This document shows, one piece after another, positions 49,301-61,769 of a stretch of DNA of 64,000 nt; the stretch's first letter is position 1, and the number at the start of each line of letters is the position of its first letter. The position numbers and the translations under genes were made by a program. The notes under the pieces are model-generated. The model worked only from the letters and a program-made list of their open reading frames with translations. It was not told the origin of the DNA and did no database searches. The stretch is taken from NCBI GenBank assembly GCA_902729315.2, contig LR746272.1, positions 7,342,827 through 7,406,826 on the forward strand, written 5' to 3'. This stretch comes from Spirodela intermedia (lineage: Eukaryota; Streptophyta; Magnoliopsida; Alismatales; Araceae).

Positions 49301-52300
49301 TTCATCTCCATAACGGTATCTTGTAACATCACTCCTAACCTAAAGATCAAATACTTTCAGTGTGATGATTTCAAATCCAATAGTGCAGATATATCATGCA
49401 GATTCTAGATATAAGAGCAGAAGTCACATCAATCACTGTTTTAATCACATTTAAGTAAACCATACATTTGATCATTAATCAATAACAGCTAAATGAAGAG
49501 AAAAACCAGATTGAAAGAGAAATTAGTAACAAATGAAATAGCTGATTGGATATAATAAACTTATGTTGGCGTCACGATTAGATGAATACCATGCAAAAGG
49601 CAAGATTGCTTTCGCTATGCAAAGCATGCTAAGTCCCAGAAGCGGACACTAGCACTCGAAGAAACTGTATGGCAAGAATGTCAACCCACCAACCCATATT
49701 GTCCTTTTTGTGGTATCGCAGAATTGATAGGCAGAAGTAAAACGAAACAAGGTAGGAGAGAGGAATATCCATAACATCTTGAACGCTTGATTTGGATTCT
49801 GACGTCTGAGAAATGCCAGGAGTCCATACACCAACTGTTGCTTTCTTCACTCTTGTAAATGATGTCTATGCCTAGGCAAGATCGCCAGCCCAATGAATAG
49901 TCCCTAAGAGCCTCAGTTGAAGACTACACCATTTTCGTCTTCACATTTTACCTGCTTGGTAAGTTAGTAATAGTTGAGAGGCTGGCATTAACCTAATTTG
50001 AGATATTAAATGTATGCCATTTCGTGGTTAATGGGTGTACTCAAGAATTCTGAGGAATTACACTTTTCCTTAAAAGTCCGTTACTTACAGATAAATTAAA
50101 GTCAAAGGCACATGAAAAACATAAATACCACGAATGGTTCTGCAAAACATCAATTAATGATGAATACATCACAAACCAGCACCGAGCAAAGAAGAAAAGC
50201 AAGAGAAAAAGTGACACTATGACTGCTGCATGGTCGATATGTTCATGAAATCTGTGGAAGACAGCAAAAGACTTAACCAGGAGCTAATATCCCTGATATT
50301 TCAGTGAGCATCGGTATTATAAAGCTTTAAATTCACGATTAATCAGATGTTATGTTTATTTAACTTGAATCCAGCAGACACTTGCCTTCTGAATACTTAG
50401 TTTAATAATGTTTTCAGTTAAATCGCTGATGTCATCTGAAGCACAATCTATGAACTTTCAGTTCCTAGAAGACCCTTTTCTGTGTCATGTCCAGTCCAAC
50501 TTGCATAAACCTTAAGAATAAACGCCACGAATATCAATTTCTAACAGTGTGACTATTCTAAAGCGTTTTCCATTCAACACTGTTTTCCATTCAAGTAAAC
50601 TGCTACAAGGATAATACTCACCTCAAAGCACTAGTAATGATTGACGTCATTTTGAACTTACTTTGTCATCAAAAATCATAGTTTCATGCTTCTATCCCCC
50701 TCATGCTTTTATAATGATATCACGTCTAGTATGCAATCAAATCCATTGATAAAAGGAGGAAAAATTAGTCAACATGGATGGATCCAGTTCGGAATTGGAA
50801 ACATCTTCAAACCCACCTGTTTGAGGATAGGAGTCGCACAGCTTTCCCTCAATGTTTGAGCATCAGAGTAAGTTATACAAGGCACTGGTTTCAACTCTGC
50901 ATACTGGAAAAAAGGTTAAGGTACAAAAACTGTAAGGAGTTATTTTCCATGTCTCAAAACTTGCAGCATTCTAATGTTTCAAACGATGTGAAAATGATAA
51001 AATATGTTGAATTTCCTGGATTTCAAGAAAATGATTTCTTCCTGATATATTTTTCTGTAATGAAAGCAATTGAGTTAAATAATTTTTGAAAGTTTAGCAC
51101 AATGTGCTATGGTCAAAGTGGTAATGGAAAAACAATGAAAATGATATGACGAAGAATGCAGTGAATCTTAGATTGTTCACCACACAAAGTTTGAAGAACT
51201 GGCTGAATGGCACTTGAATCGGATGAAGCACACTGGTATTAGATGAACAATGGTCATCGATTGTTCAAGGGAGCAAATCCTCCAGGTTCCGACCCTGGAA
51301 AGGCAAGATCGAATCTAGGGCGTGCTGTTTTAGAACCAAAATTAGAGTGAGAGCAGAGTGACTAGGCTCCGATCTGGAATCATATCCCTAGCTCCGAGCT
51401 GTTATCTTCTTAAAGAAAACGAAACTTCCAGGGCTGGAAGAAAGAACTTAGCCAGCCACCCCTGTCAGTCTATCCCCAAACATTAAAAACTTGGAAAGAA
51501 AGAAACCAGTAAGACAAAACCTGGGACCTTGATGCTTCAATATAGAGCAGCTATATAAACAGGATACCACGTAGATTAAAGTTACCAAAGTCTAGCCTTA
51601 CATTTTCGCTCAAATCTGTGATGGATTCGTAATCATGTTATTTTCTTTCTGCTCATTGTCCTTACAAAAAATTCAAGGCAGATTGCAATTATTTTCCATT
51701 CAACAAATTAATAAGCATTTAGCATATACTGGACAATACCTGATGCCATACAATTATTATGAGATTTACATAAAATTATAATTTATACGAACAAAGATAA
51801 AATACGTAAACAACTCAGATGTCTGACATAAAGCTTTTGTTCAACTCGTGAATATGAAAAAAATTCATGGTAACGCACTTTTGATTTGCAGCCAAGGTTG
51901 AAACGCATAAAAAATATTGAGCAATTTTAGGGTTCAGATGATATCCTGGTTATCCAGTCACTACACTAATATTTGTAAAAACCGAAGTAAAAGAGAGAAC
52001 CAGTCTACCTTAAGAGCCATACCAATGATGGCAAGAGGAAAGCCATATGTTAGCATCAAGGCAGACCATTCAGACCCAGGAAAAACGGTGAAATATGCCC
52101 CAAAGCCATACCTAGAAATTTTTCATGGGCCACAAGATAAAAATAAGAATTTGCCATTAATAACTTAATAATTGCATCAGACATTTACTTACGAAAGAAG
52201 TGCAGACCCAAGACTTAGCCCGATAACACCAAAAGATATCTGCAGCAAGAGATATCTTATGTAATACACTGTGACAGTATTATCAAAAATTGGAAGGATA

Positions 52301-53617
52301 CAAAATCATGAAGCCTACATACCTAGGCCCAAAAAATCGTAGTTCATTAATAAATCCATGTGAAATTTATAAAGCCTAGAAGAACCATTATCTAAGAATA
52401 AGAAAATTTATTTACCTTTCCAGATGAGGAAATAATTTATCCCCAATGTTCCAAGATAAGTGTGTTAGGAAGGCAAGAAAAGCGATTATTTTGCTATAGC
52501 TATGTCTCCCCAGAATCAGTAACATGTATAGGCCTTATAATGAAATATGAATAATCATGATAACACGGACTAACCCTGCCACAGAAAGTTTGACAGTTAA
52601 CGTATCATTTGTAGTGTGTTTTAGAGTATTCTAATCTCACAATACCCACCTATATCATACTCAACCTAGTCAAAGGAAAGCAACACAAAAGTACACGCAA
52701 TAATAAGAATTTTAATGTGTTTTTACCCGTGCTTCACTTTTTCTGTGATATGGGATAGGGGATATTAAAAACAGTAATTGAAACTTGAAAAAATACCTCA
52801 AGCTTATCAAAGTGAACAGTTCATGTGCAGGAAGAACAGATAACAAAGTCTGAGTCAGCAACCAATCAATAAGTTGTTAGTGCCACGGCATGATTTCTAA
52901 GACTATGTGAAGAACGCTCATAAATAGGAGTAGAAGAGAGGAGGCATAATGACGTAGAATGTATAAAGTTACGTACCAATCTTGGTTATTTTTTTAACAA
53001 TACTAACAACCGCAGTTAGAACTCCAAACAGATGGGAAAGATTTTGGCAATGTTCTTCTAAATAGATTGGTTAAATTCATATTTCCTCCGAGATTATTAT
53101 TTTCATAAAAGAAATTGTGAACAACCTCAGCCAAACGGAACTGATAGTTCCTCCAATAAACAAATAACCTTACAAGGCAGTTTCACAGATGACTAAGATT
53201 ATCGCTTACTCAACGACTGGGAATTCCAGGAATTTCTGCGCCGGCGATGAGGAAGCACACCCACAGGTTTCACCAGTTCCAGTATCAAAACAAGTGCAGC
53301 AGGTAGATAACATGAAGAGAGGTATGAATGGATCCTACCTTGGCCAGAGAGAACTCGTCGTCTTCGACGACACTCTTCTCCGGAACCGCAGCCGCCGAGG
53401 AAGAAGATGAGGGCTGGGTTGAATCCACAGCTTTGGCAACCACTACAAGTCTGGAACGGCTCTGGGACCTCAATTGCCCCCAAGGCCTCCGAGTAAGAGA
53501 AATGACCGCAGTAGCCGAAATCGAACGAGGGCACTCAAACAAGAGGCCACTGGAGCACAAGAGGATCCCTCCGCGGATAGTCGACGAGGTTGGCGGTGGT
53601 GGTGCTACTGTCGTCAT
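43358..53617 (-). CDS. DUF2854 plastid membrane protein, nine exons
   Basis: Exons on the minus strand: 53617-53339, 52239-52193, 52111-52009, 50903-50817, 49339-49256, 46982-46929, 44347-44267, 43554-43509, 43416-43358. All introns are GT-AG, phases agree throughout, and the 840 bases give 279 residues plus TAA. Residues 1 to about 63 are Ser/Arg-rich with few acids, like a chloroplast transit peptide. Two hydrophobic segments follow (about 94-116 and 124-143), containing GVIGLSLGSALLSYGFGAYF and the TYGFPLAIIGMALK stretch that runs into YAELKPVP. The soluble part has DVTRYRYGDEQHL, GGIPRRSAPTL, YSLVLVFEAKALQLSDFE and KFTSFFGPGV. This pattern is that of DUF2854 proteins of plants and cyanobacteria; their function is not established. 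I infer a plastid inner or thylakoid membrane location. Introns 5 and 6 exceed 2.2 kb. Confidence 0.92.
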
Positions 53618-54856
53618 CTCTCCCTCTCTCTCTCTCTCCTCCCTTTCTCTCCTCCTGTCTCCTCCCTCTCTCTCTCTCTCAACGCATGCCGGCCAAACCC
53701 TGTCCTTCCTGTCTATCCTGTTTGAATGAAGGGTCCTAGTGAACCTGAGGCGCAGCCAGACAACTAGAGAAACGGTTGCCACAGCCGCCAAATTACCGCT
53801 TTGACTTCCCGCTAAAATGATCTCTACAGCTTCCAAATATAATTTTTCTCATTATTTTTCAAATAAAGTAAGACCAATCAATATTCAACTATTATAATTT
53901 TTCCGAATTTTGTGTATCATTTCCCGACCACTCTGCCAAATATTTCCAATCATTTTTTTAATTTCGGATGGTTCCGATCATTTCTCCTATTTTTACGATG
54001 CCCTCCGTAACTATCCTAACGTAGTAAATTAATATTAACTATTATAATTACTATCAGGCAATTTATCTGAATTTAATTACAATGTGGGGATGTAAAGGAC
54101 TGTTTATTACCATGGTTCGTTTTTTTTAGAAAAATTATGCACGATTAAGATAGTATTTAAACGGGGAACTTGGTTGATAATACAATTTCCCAACAAGGCA
54201 ATAATACAATCCCCAGTACGGTTGCCTTTTTTGCCCTTACAGTATTATTTGAGACCCTTGAAAGTCCATCAAAATCAAGGATTAATTATTTTCGGAATTT
54301 TTAGTTACGACCGGAAATTAATTTGAATTAAAAATGAAGGGATATGATGTCCGTTTGTAAAGATAATAGCACAAACGTCCATTTTCAGAATGAATAATTT
54401 TAAAGAGCTCATGTTAAAGTATTTATCTTACCTTAGGGAGACATTTTTCAAAATATTTTACACAATTAAATTAAATTAAATTGAAGGGGGAAGTTGGGTG
54501 GAGTTTTGCATAAAAATGAGGGCGAGGGTAATTATTTTACGGATATTTGGATTTTTTTCTTCCTAGGGAAATTATTAGAAAGGTCGTGTAAAAATGAATT
54601 GGGAGAATTTGATGGAGTTCTGTACAAAGAATAAGGTTAGCTATGTTTTCTGGGTTTTTTTGAAATTTATTCCAGGGGAAATTATGAGAGAAACCCTATC
54701 AAAATCGAGATTGGGGACGGAGGGCCGAGTTGATGCGCTCACTCGGCAGTTCTGACGTAAAATTACCTGCGGCGCCACCGCCGTCGCGGTCGACGACGAA
54801 GCTCGTGCTTGATAAAATGGATCTGGAGAGAGAGAGAGAGAGAGCTCCGACGTTGA
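53618..54856. promoter_or_regulatory. Divergent intergenic region shared by the DUF2854 gene and the unknown gene
   Basis: The two start codons point away from each other across 1.2 kb. A CT-rich tract (about 53622-53682) lies immediately upstream of the DUF2854 start, in its likely leader, and a (GA)n run (54826-54842) lies just before the other start. The middle (53830-54700) is AT-rich with no coding signal. Whether the promoter is truly bidirectional is not shown. Confidence 0.5.
54826..54842. repeat. Short (GA)n in the leader of the unknown gene
   Basis: A 17-bp GA run ending 14 bp before the first ATG; a second short GA run inside the coding start encodes the Arg/Glu residues. Confidence 0.85.
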
Positions 54857-57800
54857 ATGCCTTCAGCAACCCCACGTAGAGAGAGAGAGGTTATGCAGGC
54901 TCACAAGCTCCATCTCCGCCACAAGCGCTGCTCATTCTCCCCCTTTGCTGGCTCTCCTTTGTCTGCTGTCTCTTCGCTTCTTGTGGAACCTTTCTCTCGC
55001 TCCCTTGCCCTCAAGCTTTCTGACTCCTCCTTTCTACTCTATCCTCCCGTTCCCGTTCCATTTTCCCCGACAACCTTCCCTCTCCCCACCACCATCTCCC
55101 CGATCTCTACCTCCGCCTGCTTCATTCGACTCCTCCGTAGCCCTGGCGCTGATATTGGCCGAGTCCTATTCCTCTCTGCCTCCTCTCAGGGCGCTTCTGT
55201 CCTCCTCCGGGGCTGGTTTCTCCTCGGTGGGAGCGGGAATGGCGGCGAGGGGTTCATTCCTGTCCAATTAAGCTCCAGAAAGGACCGCATGAAATCGGAG
55301 CTCGTTCTCGATCACCGTCATGGTTTCTCGGTGACGTTGGCAGGATCAGTCAACGTTTTTGTTCTGCATTCGCCAGCGGAGGGAAAGATTTTAGTCTACG
55401 CCGCGAGGCTGTGTGGCGAGGTGGGGGAGGAATTTTGGGTGGACCTGATGAAGTGCGCTGTGATTGAATGTACCTCGCCAGTCTTCTCGATTCAGCTATC
55501 TACCGGGTTTCTGCTTCTGGGAGAGGTGGCAGGGGTCAGAGTTTTTCCTCTCAGGCCGCTTGTCAAGGGGAGGGCTGGGAGTAGGAAGAATTCGCGACGA
55601 AGAAGGAAGGAAGACATGATCGAGAGTTTTAACAGAGGGCTGATACAGTTTCGTGGAAAAAACCTCCCAAATGGAGTGGTGACCGGCGTGGTCGCTGGAA
55701 AGAATGGGCCTTGTCAAGCGTCCATTTTCCCTTCTGAGTCTACAGCTAGTCTCTGCAACTCCGACGATGGTCATTCGGTAGAAAAGAGGCATGATGCTGC
55801 ACTTGACTATCCGCTCACGGGGAAAGTTGAACCTGAAAAGGCTTCTGGTTAGTCTAACATTGGCTTTTTTTTAATTGAAGTTGCTCAAATTTGCACGCCA
55901 AGGAAAATAAGACCTGCGGCATGCTTTGGTAGAAAGATTTCGGATCCCTAAAGTATAGTTACATTTCTCCGATTTTCTTGTCGCACTTTCATGCGGAATG
56001 GGAATTTAGCCTTTCTGTCAGTAACACCCGCCAGAATCCTGTGGGAGCTTCAGCTGAAGTGCCCTGTAACTATTATTCTATATCAAATGAAAACTATTAT
56101 TGACCATCTTTTTATTGCTTGTCAGAAAGAGGAGTATGTTTTGATGTCGCGTTATGAGATAGAATTGTTTCACCAGTAGACCATTTTTCTGGGAAATGAG
56201 CATTTTCAGGCTTTGATATTTTTTATGGTAGTAATATGGACCAAAATCGAAAGGATATAGGAGGCTAATCTAGTAGAACAGTACGGGACAAGATCTAAGG
56301 TTCTCAGCGAAAAAGAATTTTAACTTCCCAACATTCCAATGTCGTATACTTACAATGGTTCTCTATTCTTGCTTTCTGAATTTATGATCTGATAATTAAT
56401 ACCTGGACGGGGGCTTGCATTGTATACTTCAAGAGAAAAGAAGGGGAATGATTCGACGGAGAGTCATGAAAAAATGTAATATTGGTGATTACAGCGGAAT
56501 AATTGGTGTGTTGTTATGCGTGTCATGGGTGCTGCGTGGCTTAGACTGGTTGTCGTGACTCTCACAATCATAATGAGCTCTAATGCAGATTCTACATAGT
56601 ATTTTCTTCTAGATTCTCATAGCTTTTTCATACGTTTGGAAAAACTATTTGAACATAATTGTTTGCTGCAGAATTTTTAGTGGTAATTATGACAGGCATC
56701 TCTTCTGTTGAAAGTTCTGTCTATGAACTTGGACGCTTTTTGAGTGTTCCTGGGCAGGTTTCATCTCAGGAGACCTTGTCAAGTTCTAGCATCGATCATT
56801 AGACTATGGTGGCAATAAATTCATGGTTTGCTTGTGATGCATATATGTTTCATTCCTGTTGCGGTACGTACGTTGTTTAAATAATGCCTATTATCTTCTT
56901 GACTGTTGTAGGTTACAAACTCTGATCTGTTGATATTTTTATTCAGCTTGTCACTCTGCATCAAATCCAATATCACATAAATCATTACTTACTGGTCCAC
57001 CGAGTCAGCTTGTTTCACTGGGTTCAACATTTTTTTCAGATAATTTCTGATGATCCACTGTTTCCGCAGTTTTCTCTTTTGTTGATCTAATGCTAATTTT
57101 AACTGCTCTGGTATATTAGATGTTATGCAGACCATGTGTTCGTTCTTCATGTTTCCTATCTTAGTCCATTTTCTCTTTCATGCAGCTAAGCTCAGGACAG
57201 TAAAGCTCAGACAGAATTCTGGTGAACTTAGCTCATATTTTGTGGCTTTTGACAATGCTGAAGTGCAAAGCCCTAAAAAGGTGTCATTGTCACGATTGCC
57301 TGTAAAAACAACATCAATCCATGTCTTGCCACAGAGAAAATTTCTAGTCTTGGATTCTATTGGAGACCTTCATCTGTTGAGCTTGTGTAAACATGTGGTT
57401 TCAGAAGCTGACTCCACTGTTAACACTGTAGAGTCCTCTAAAGAATCATACATAGTGCGCCTGGATTGTACTATCAAAGTGCAAATGCTGGCTGCTTGTC
57501 CTGACTTGTCCACAAGTAGGTTACACTTATTATCTTCTTCCGTTAATGATCTCATTTTTATAGACCGTTCCCCCTGAATCTGCAGGAGGCCAGATAGTTT
57601 GGATATCAGATTCACTCTATTCTGTTCACGTTATTAAATTGATGGACGTTGGTGAAAATGATGAGAAAACTGGGAAAAAGCTAGCTCAAGTATCAGGTCT
57701 CTGAAAACCATGAATATTTATTTTTTTATGCTGTTGTAGGCAGAAGCAGAGAACTTTAGTTTTTCATTAAAAGTTTACTTAACTTTCTGGCTCAAAATCC

Positions 57801-58134
57801 GGAATATTTGAACCTGCCTGTCTTAGTTTTATGATGCCGTGACTAATCGAATGTGTACTGTTCCTTCTTAGCTATTCGTGCAATATTTTCAAGTGAAAGA
57901 ATTCAGGATATTGTTCCACTCACTGAGAATGCAGTTATGATTCTAGAAGAAGGTATGTCTACACGATAGATTGGAAAGTGATCCTTTTCTCTTGACTTAG
58001 ACGAGGAATCTATCTTTTATTTTTCTTTTTCCTTTTAGTTTTACTTGCTGTGACATTGATCCGATGTATGTTTACACATACATCTATGTGATTGCATACC
58101 CACAGGAGACATATATGTGTACGAGATTGATTGA
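54857..58134 (+). CDS. Conserved-looking plant protein of unknown function, five exons
   Basis: Exons 54857-55847, 57186-57515, 57586-57696, 57872-57952 and 58106-58134 join in consistent phase with GT-AG introns and end in TGA, giving 513 residues. An alternative start at 54893 (MQAHKLHLRHKRCSF) gives 501 residues. I slightly prefer it, because the first 12 codons overlap a GAGA repeat. I do not recognise a named domain. The N-terminal third is Ser/Pro/Leu-rich. The middle has strand-like hydrophobic runs (FSVTLAGSVNVFVLHS, VFSIQLSTGFLLLGEVAGVR) and a basic patch, RKNSRRRRK. The C-terminal part (FLVLDSIGDLHLL, IVWISDSLYSVHVI, ENAVMILEE and DIYVYEID) has the repeating strand-turn look of a beta-propeller, which is inference only. 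It lies divergent to the DUF2854 gene. Confidence 0.8.
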
Positions 58135-58939
58135 CGTTGAACGTGAGCATATATTAACACTGAGGTATTCCAGCCTTATAATGAATCTCTCTCTCTTACA
58201 CACATGCATGTGCGTATATAGAGATGTATGTTTTTTTTTTTGTCTTACGGTATCTTCTGCCATCATTTGCTTCCAAATATTTTGTTACCATTGGATCTCA
58301 TTTCGATTTCGATTGTTCATGATTATAGCGCCCATTCTTCCATCAAGATGAAAGAATGGGCAGTATAATAATGACGAGGGTCTATAGTATTCATTGAAAA
58401 AAATCTGAGCAGCTGGTGTAATTTTCTGGACCATATAAGGGCCCAATGTCTCACAGAAAAAAATATCATGAAGTTTTTAGCCTCGACAAAATTGAGAACT
58501 ACCTTCGGACCAAACTTCATAAGGCCTGATTCCCTCATGGCCTGAATTACACCAGGCTTCTTTGATCATGCAAATGGCAATCAACTGTGTTAAGCTACCC
58601 TGATCCTGTTCCAACTCTGAATCTCATCATTTAGTGAGTTTTTCTACCTTGGCTTAACCTTACCCAAATTTGGATGCTTGCCAGTCACAGGGTCACCCTT
58701 TTGGGAATTCCTATATAAGAAATGAACCTGTTCAACAATGTGATTCGTAACCAAATAATTTTAAGTTGGGCAATCCGATTATTGGGCACGATAATAGAGT
58801 TTAGACAGCCGGAATCCATGTGATGCTGCATGCTGGAGTAATCCGCGGTGGGAAGGACCTATTAGATCATGTGATGTATTAATGAGCCTACTCTTCTCAC
58901 AGATAATTCCGGATCAGCATAGGTATTATCTATGAAGAT

Positions 58940-59001
58940 AACACCTATGATTGGGTTCTATGATTGGGTTGTATGAGTCATACAACCCAATCATAGGTGT
59001 T
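58940..59001. repeat. Near-perfect palindrome with a 19-bp perfect core
   Basis: CTATGATTGGGTTGTATGA (58958-58976) is followed by one base and then its exact reverse complement (58978-58996). The flanking AACACCTATGATTGGGTT (58940-58957) can also pair with the right arm, because CTATGATTGGGTT is present twice in tandem on the left. A strong hairpin would form in single strands or RNA. Confidence 0.9.
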
Positions 59002-60343
59002 AAACTCATTCGTTGTATGTCTTTGGTCGGCTTTGCACCGTAGATCAGCATCCTTGGCTTCAATGATGATCAATCTATGCAGATCTGTCCAGGAATTATG
59101 AGCATCAAATGGGTAGAAAAAGGACATGTATTGGAGATGCAAGTCTTGCCAATACTGTTCACTAAAAAGTTAACCATGGCATGAGACGATATGAATTCAG
59201 TTAGTCAATAAGTGAAATGAAAGTGCAAGTTATGTATTGAATGAGTCCATCTTGTTTACCTTAGATATCTCGATCAGATGAAAATTTTAATTGATCTTAT
59301 TGTGCAAATGGGGGAAAACTGTGATGCTTTACCAATGGAATAATATCTAAACCCCTGTTCCTATAGTAAGCAGAGGTAGGAACCTGTTAAATAGGGATCC
59401 TGTTCTGGACGTGGATGATGTTGGGTAAAAGAAAATTACTGAAATCCACAAATATTTTGTGGGCAGTAAATGTGAATATTTTGTTTTCTCATCATCTTTT
59501 CCACTACTCGCACAGCCACTAGTTGTATTCTTCAGGACTGGACAGCTTTAGATAATGTTGATTTGTTTTTTTACAAATTCAGTGGTCTGAATTCATACCA
59601 AGATGGAATTGATCACGAAAAGTTCCTGATTAGTAATTGGTTTGACCAGAGATATCCAAAGAGTTCAAACATATTCTGGGGTTTATGGTTGACGGATCTG
59701 GGGATAATTTGTTTGGAGGAAATATATCTTTATATTAATCTTTCTTTAACTAATTTTTTCATTTCATTCTTCCTGAATATGTTTCAAAATAGTTTGACCA
59801 AAAGTTCGCTCAGACCTTTATTGCCAGATTAGAATTCTTGGTTGTAGGTTCACTCTGCCGCCTGAACTCAACATGATAAGACGGCTAAGATGATTCTTTT
59901 TCATTACTAAATAGTCATCGAGCTTTTGAACAGGGTCAGTTAATTTTGTGCGGAGGACAGATGCAGTCCCATAAGTTATTATGTGGTTTGCACTGGGGAT
60001 AATTTAATGATTTGCCTTGTCTGTTAATCATCATCTGAATGGCCATTAATTTCACCAACAGGTGTCGCCTCGGCCGTCTTTATTTTTCTTGTTTCACTTA
60101 CTATACCCGTCTCAGACCACTTACAACTTCTTGTCATAAGCTTTGGATCCCCATACCTCAAATCATCTGCACTTTTAGTCAACTCTTCTTCAGGAGTTTT
60201 AAGTAAAAAAGAGGGGTAGATAGACGGTAAGAACTAAAATATGACGTTAGGCTTAACTCCATAGTTTAACTAAACTAATTATTGCGCTATGTTACTTCCA
60301 AACGCAAGTGTTGTCCACCTGGAACTGATCTCTGACTTTGCTT

Positions 60344-60655
60344 CTGCAGGAATCTTATTTGAAAGCAACAGCCGTTCTTTAAATCGGTTGCGATCCATAT
60401 TTCAGTCTTGTCTAATGCAGGGTAAAGAAAACCTTATCAGATGTTTCTTGCATTTAATGCATTCCCATGGCTACTTGTGCCTTGCAAAGCTGAGCCTGTG
60501 CTTTATTATGCTACATCAGTTGAAGCTCGGTTCCTTCTGAACTACCTGGCACTCCTTCGGTCATCCTGCCCCTTGGGAACTCCGGTACCCGTTTTCAACT
60601 TCATGGGAATTCAAGCTTACGACTTTGAAGAGAGAGAAGTCAAGAGCATACCAAG
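60344..60655 (+). other. Coding-like segment of unknown origin with splice-like borders
   Basis: After a CAG at about 60347-60349 the frame reads GILFESNSRSLNRLRSIFQS up to a second CAG. A different frame then continues from 60441 as FPWLLVPCKAEPVLYYATSV and on to GIQAYDFEEREVKSIPR, ending at an AAG|GTGAG donor-like site. The composition (few stops, balanced codons) looks like protein-coding DNA. The frames do not join cleanly and I recognise no family. It could be exons of an unannotated gene, a gene fragment carried by a transposon, or chance. Confidence 0.3.
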
Positions 60656-61135
60656 GTGAGGCGAGCTCATACCCTCCTTCCCCCTGGTCGCCATTCCTCA
60701 GAAACCCCTGATTATCTGGCTGACGTGGATGCCATTTCTGCGCGTGATCTTGGCAGGGTTGGGCATCTGAAGGATGGCTTCTCTCTCTGGGCCTGGGCTG
60801 GACCTTCAGAAGAAAGCTCCTCTTGCGATGCTTCGGACCGAAGGATCCTTCTGTTTTGGATGTAGAAATAGAGACAGTCTGGACCTGTGAGTCTCCACTC
60901 GTTTCCTTTCTCTCACTTCATTCAGTAAAGATTCTTTCTTTCAGTGAATCTGGTCTTTCTACTCCGTGGCTCTTACAGTGAGAGGTTCCTTGTCAAGTGA
61001 GAATTCCTTAGAATAATTTGCAGGTTTATCCCTCTGTTATTTGCAAAAACCTATAACCTTACGAATCATAGCATTTATATCCGATTTCTGAAATTGGATC
61101 GGACCTATGAGGTTTAGCATAGCTTCCCCCTGTCC

Positions 61136-61154
61136 TGCCGCCGCCGCCGCCGCC
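61136..61154. repeat. (CCG)n trinucleotide run
   Basis: CCGCCGCCGCCGCCG within a GC-rich stretch. Confidence 0.85.
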
Positions 61155-61769
61155 ACCGGAGGAGGCGGAGCAGGTAGAGTCGTCAGCGGCAGCGCCTTCT
61201 TCCTGGGACTGTGCCCGGTTGTCGCTGCGGCAATCCATCCTTTGCGGCAGAAGATGTCGGGGAGAAGAGGACGAGAGCAGGAAGGGAGATGGCCGAGCAG
61301 GCTGCGGAAGTATTGTCAGGGGAGCTACAGATCGGCGGAAGGTCGATCAGCAGGCGCCATTAAATAGGACGACGCAGACACGGGCTCAGGAGAATAAACC
61401 GTCCGGCTGCGAAGGGGACGGCGCCGCCGCCGGTGGGCATGGACACGAACCCCGGAAGGTGATGGGCTCTGCTCGTCCGGTGGAGAGTGCAATGGCCGGC
61501 AGCGGAGCTGAGGTGCTGCGATTCCATGGAGTTGGCCCGCCTAAGTCGGCTCCGGGGAGAGGACGTCGTAGATCTCTTTCTTCTTCCCGGCCCAGCCAGA
61601 GCCGATAGCGCCATTTACACCGAGGCGGCTCTGCCGTCCTCCTCGTCCGTCGGCGCGGTGAGAAGGAACGCCCGCCCGCCCCCCCAACCGATTCTGCTCA
61701 TGCCTTTAGCGGTCGTTTCCCGAACGGGCAATCTTGAGGGGTTAAATTGATGGCCGCTCTCCGCGAGGA

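Larger units (their letters stand above)
58135..61769. other. Intergenic region with a palindrome and one coding-like segment
   Basis: AT-rich to about 60300, then increasingly GC-rich. It holds a perfect inverted repeat at 58958-58996, a coding-like segment at 60344-60655 and a (CCG)n run at about 61136-61154. The first few hundred bases probably include the 3' untranslated region of the gene ending at 58134. Open frames at 61107-61750 are GC-driven, overlap on all frames and have no motif. Confidence 0.5.

Noticed and set aside
51280-51335. tRNA-like T-arm (CCAGG/CCTGG around TTCCGAC) in an intron of the DUF2854 gene
   Set aside because: The loop does not fit the TTCRANY pattern and no acceptor or anticodon stem can be drawn around it.
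53618-53836. In-frame upstream extension of DUF2854 exon 1, giving 73 more residues
   Set aside because: The extension crosses a GA repeat giving an Arg/Glu run, unlike a transit peptide; the Met at 53617 gives a normal plastid-type N-terminus.
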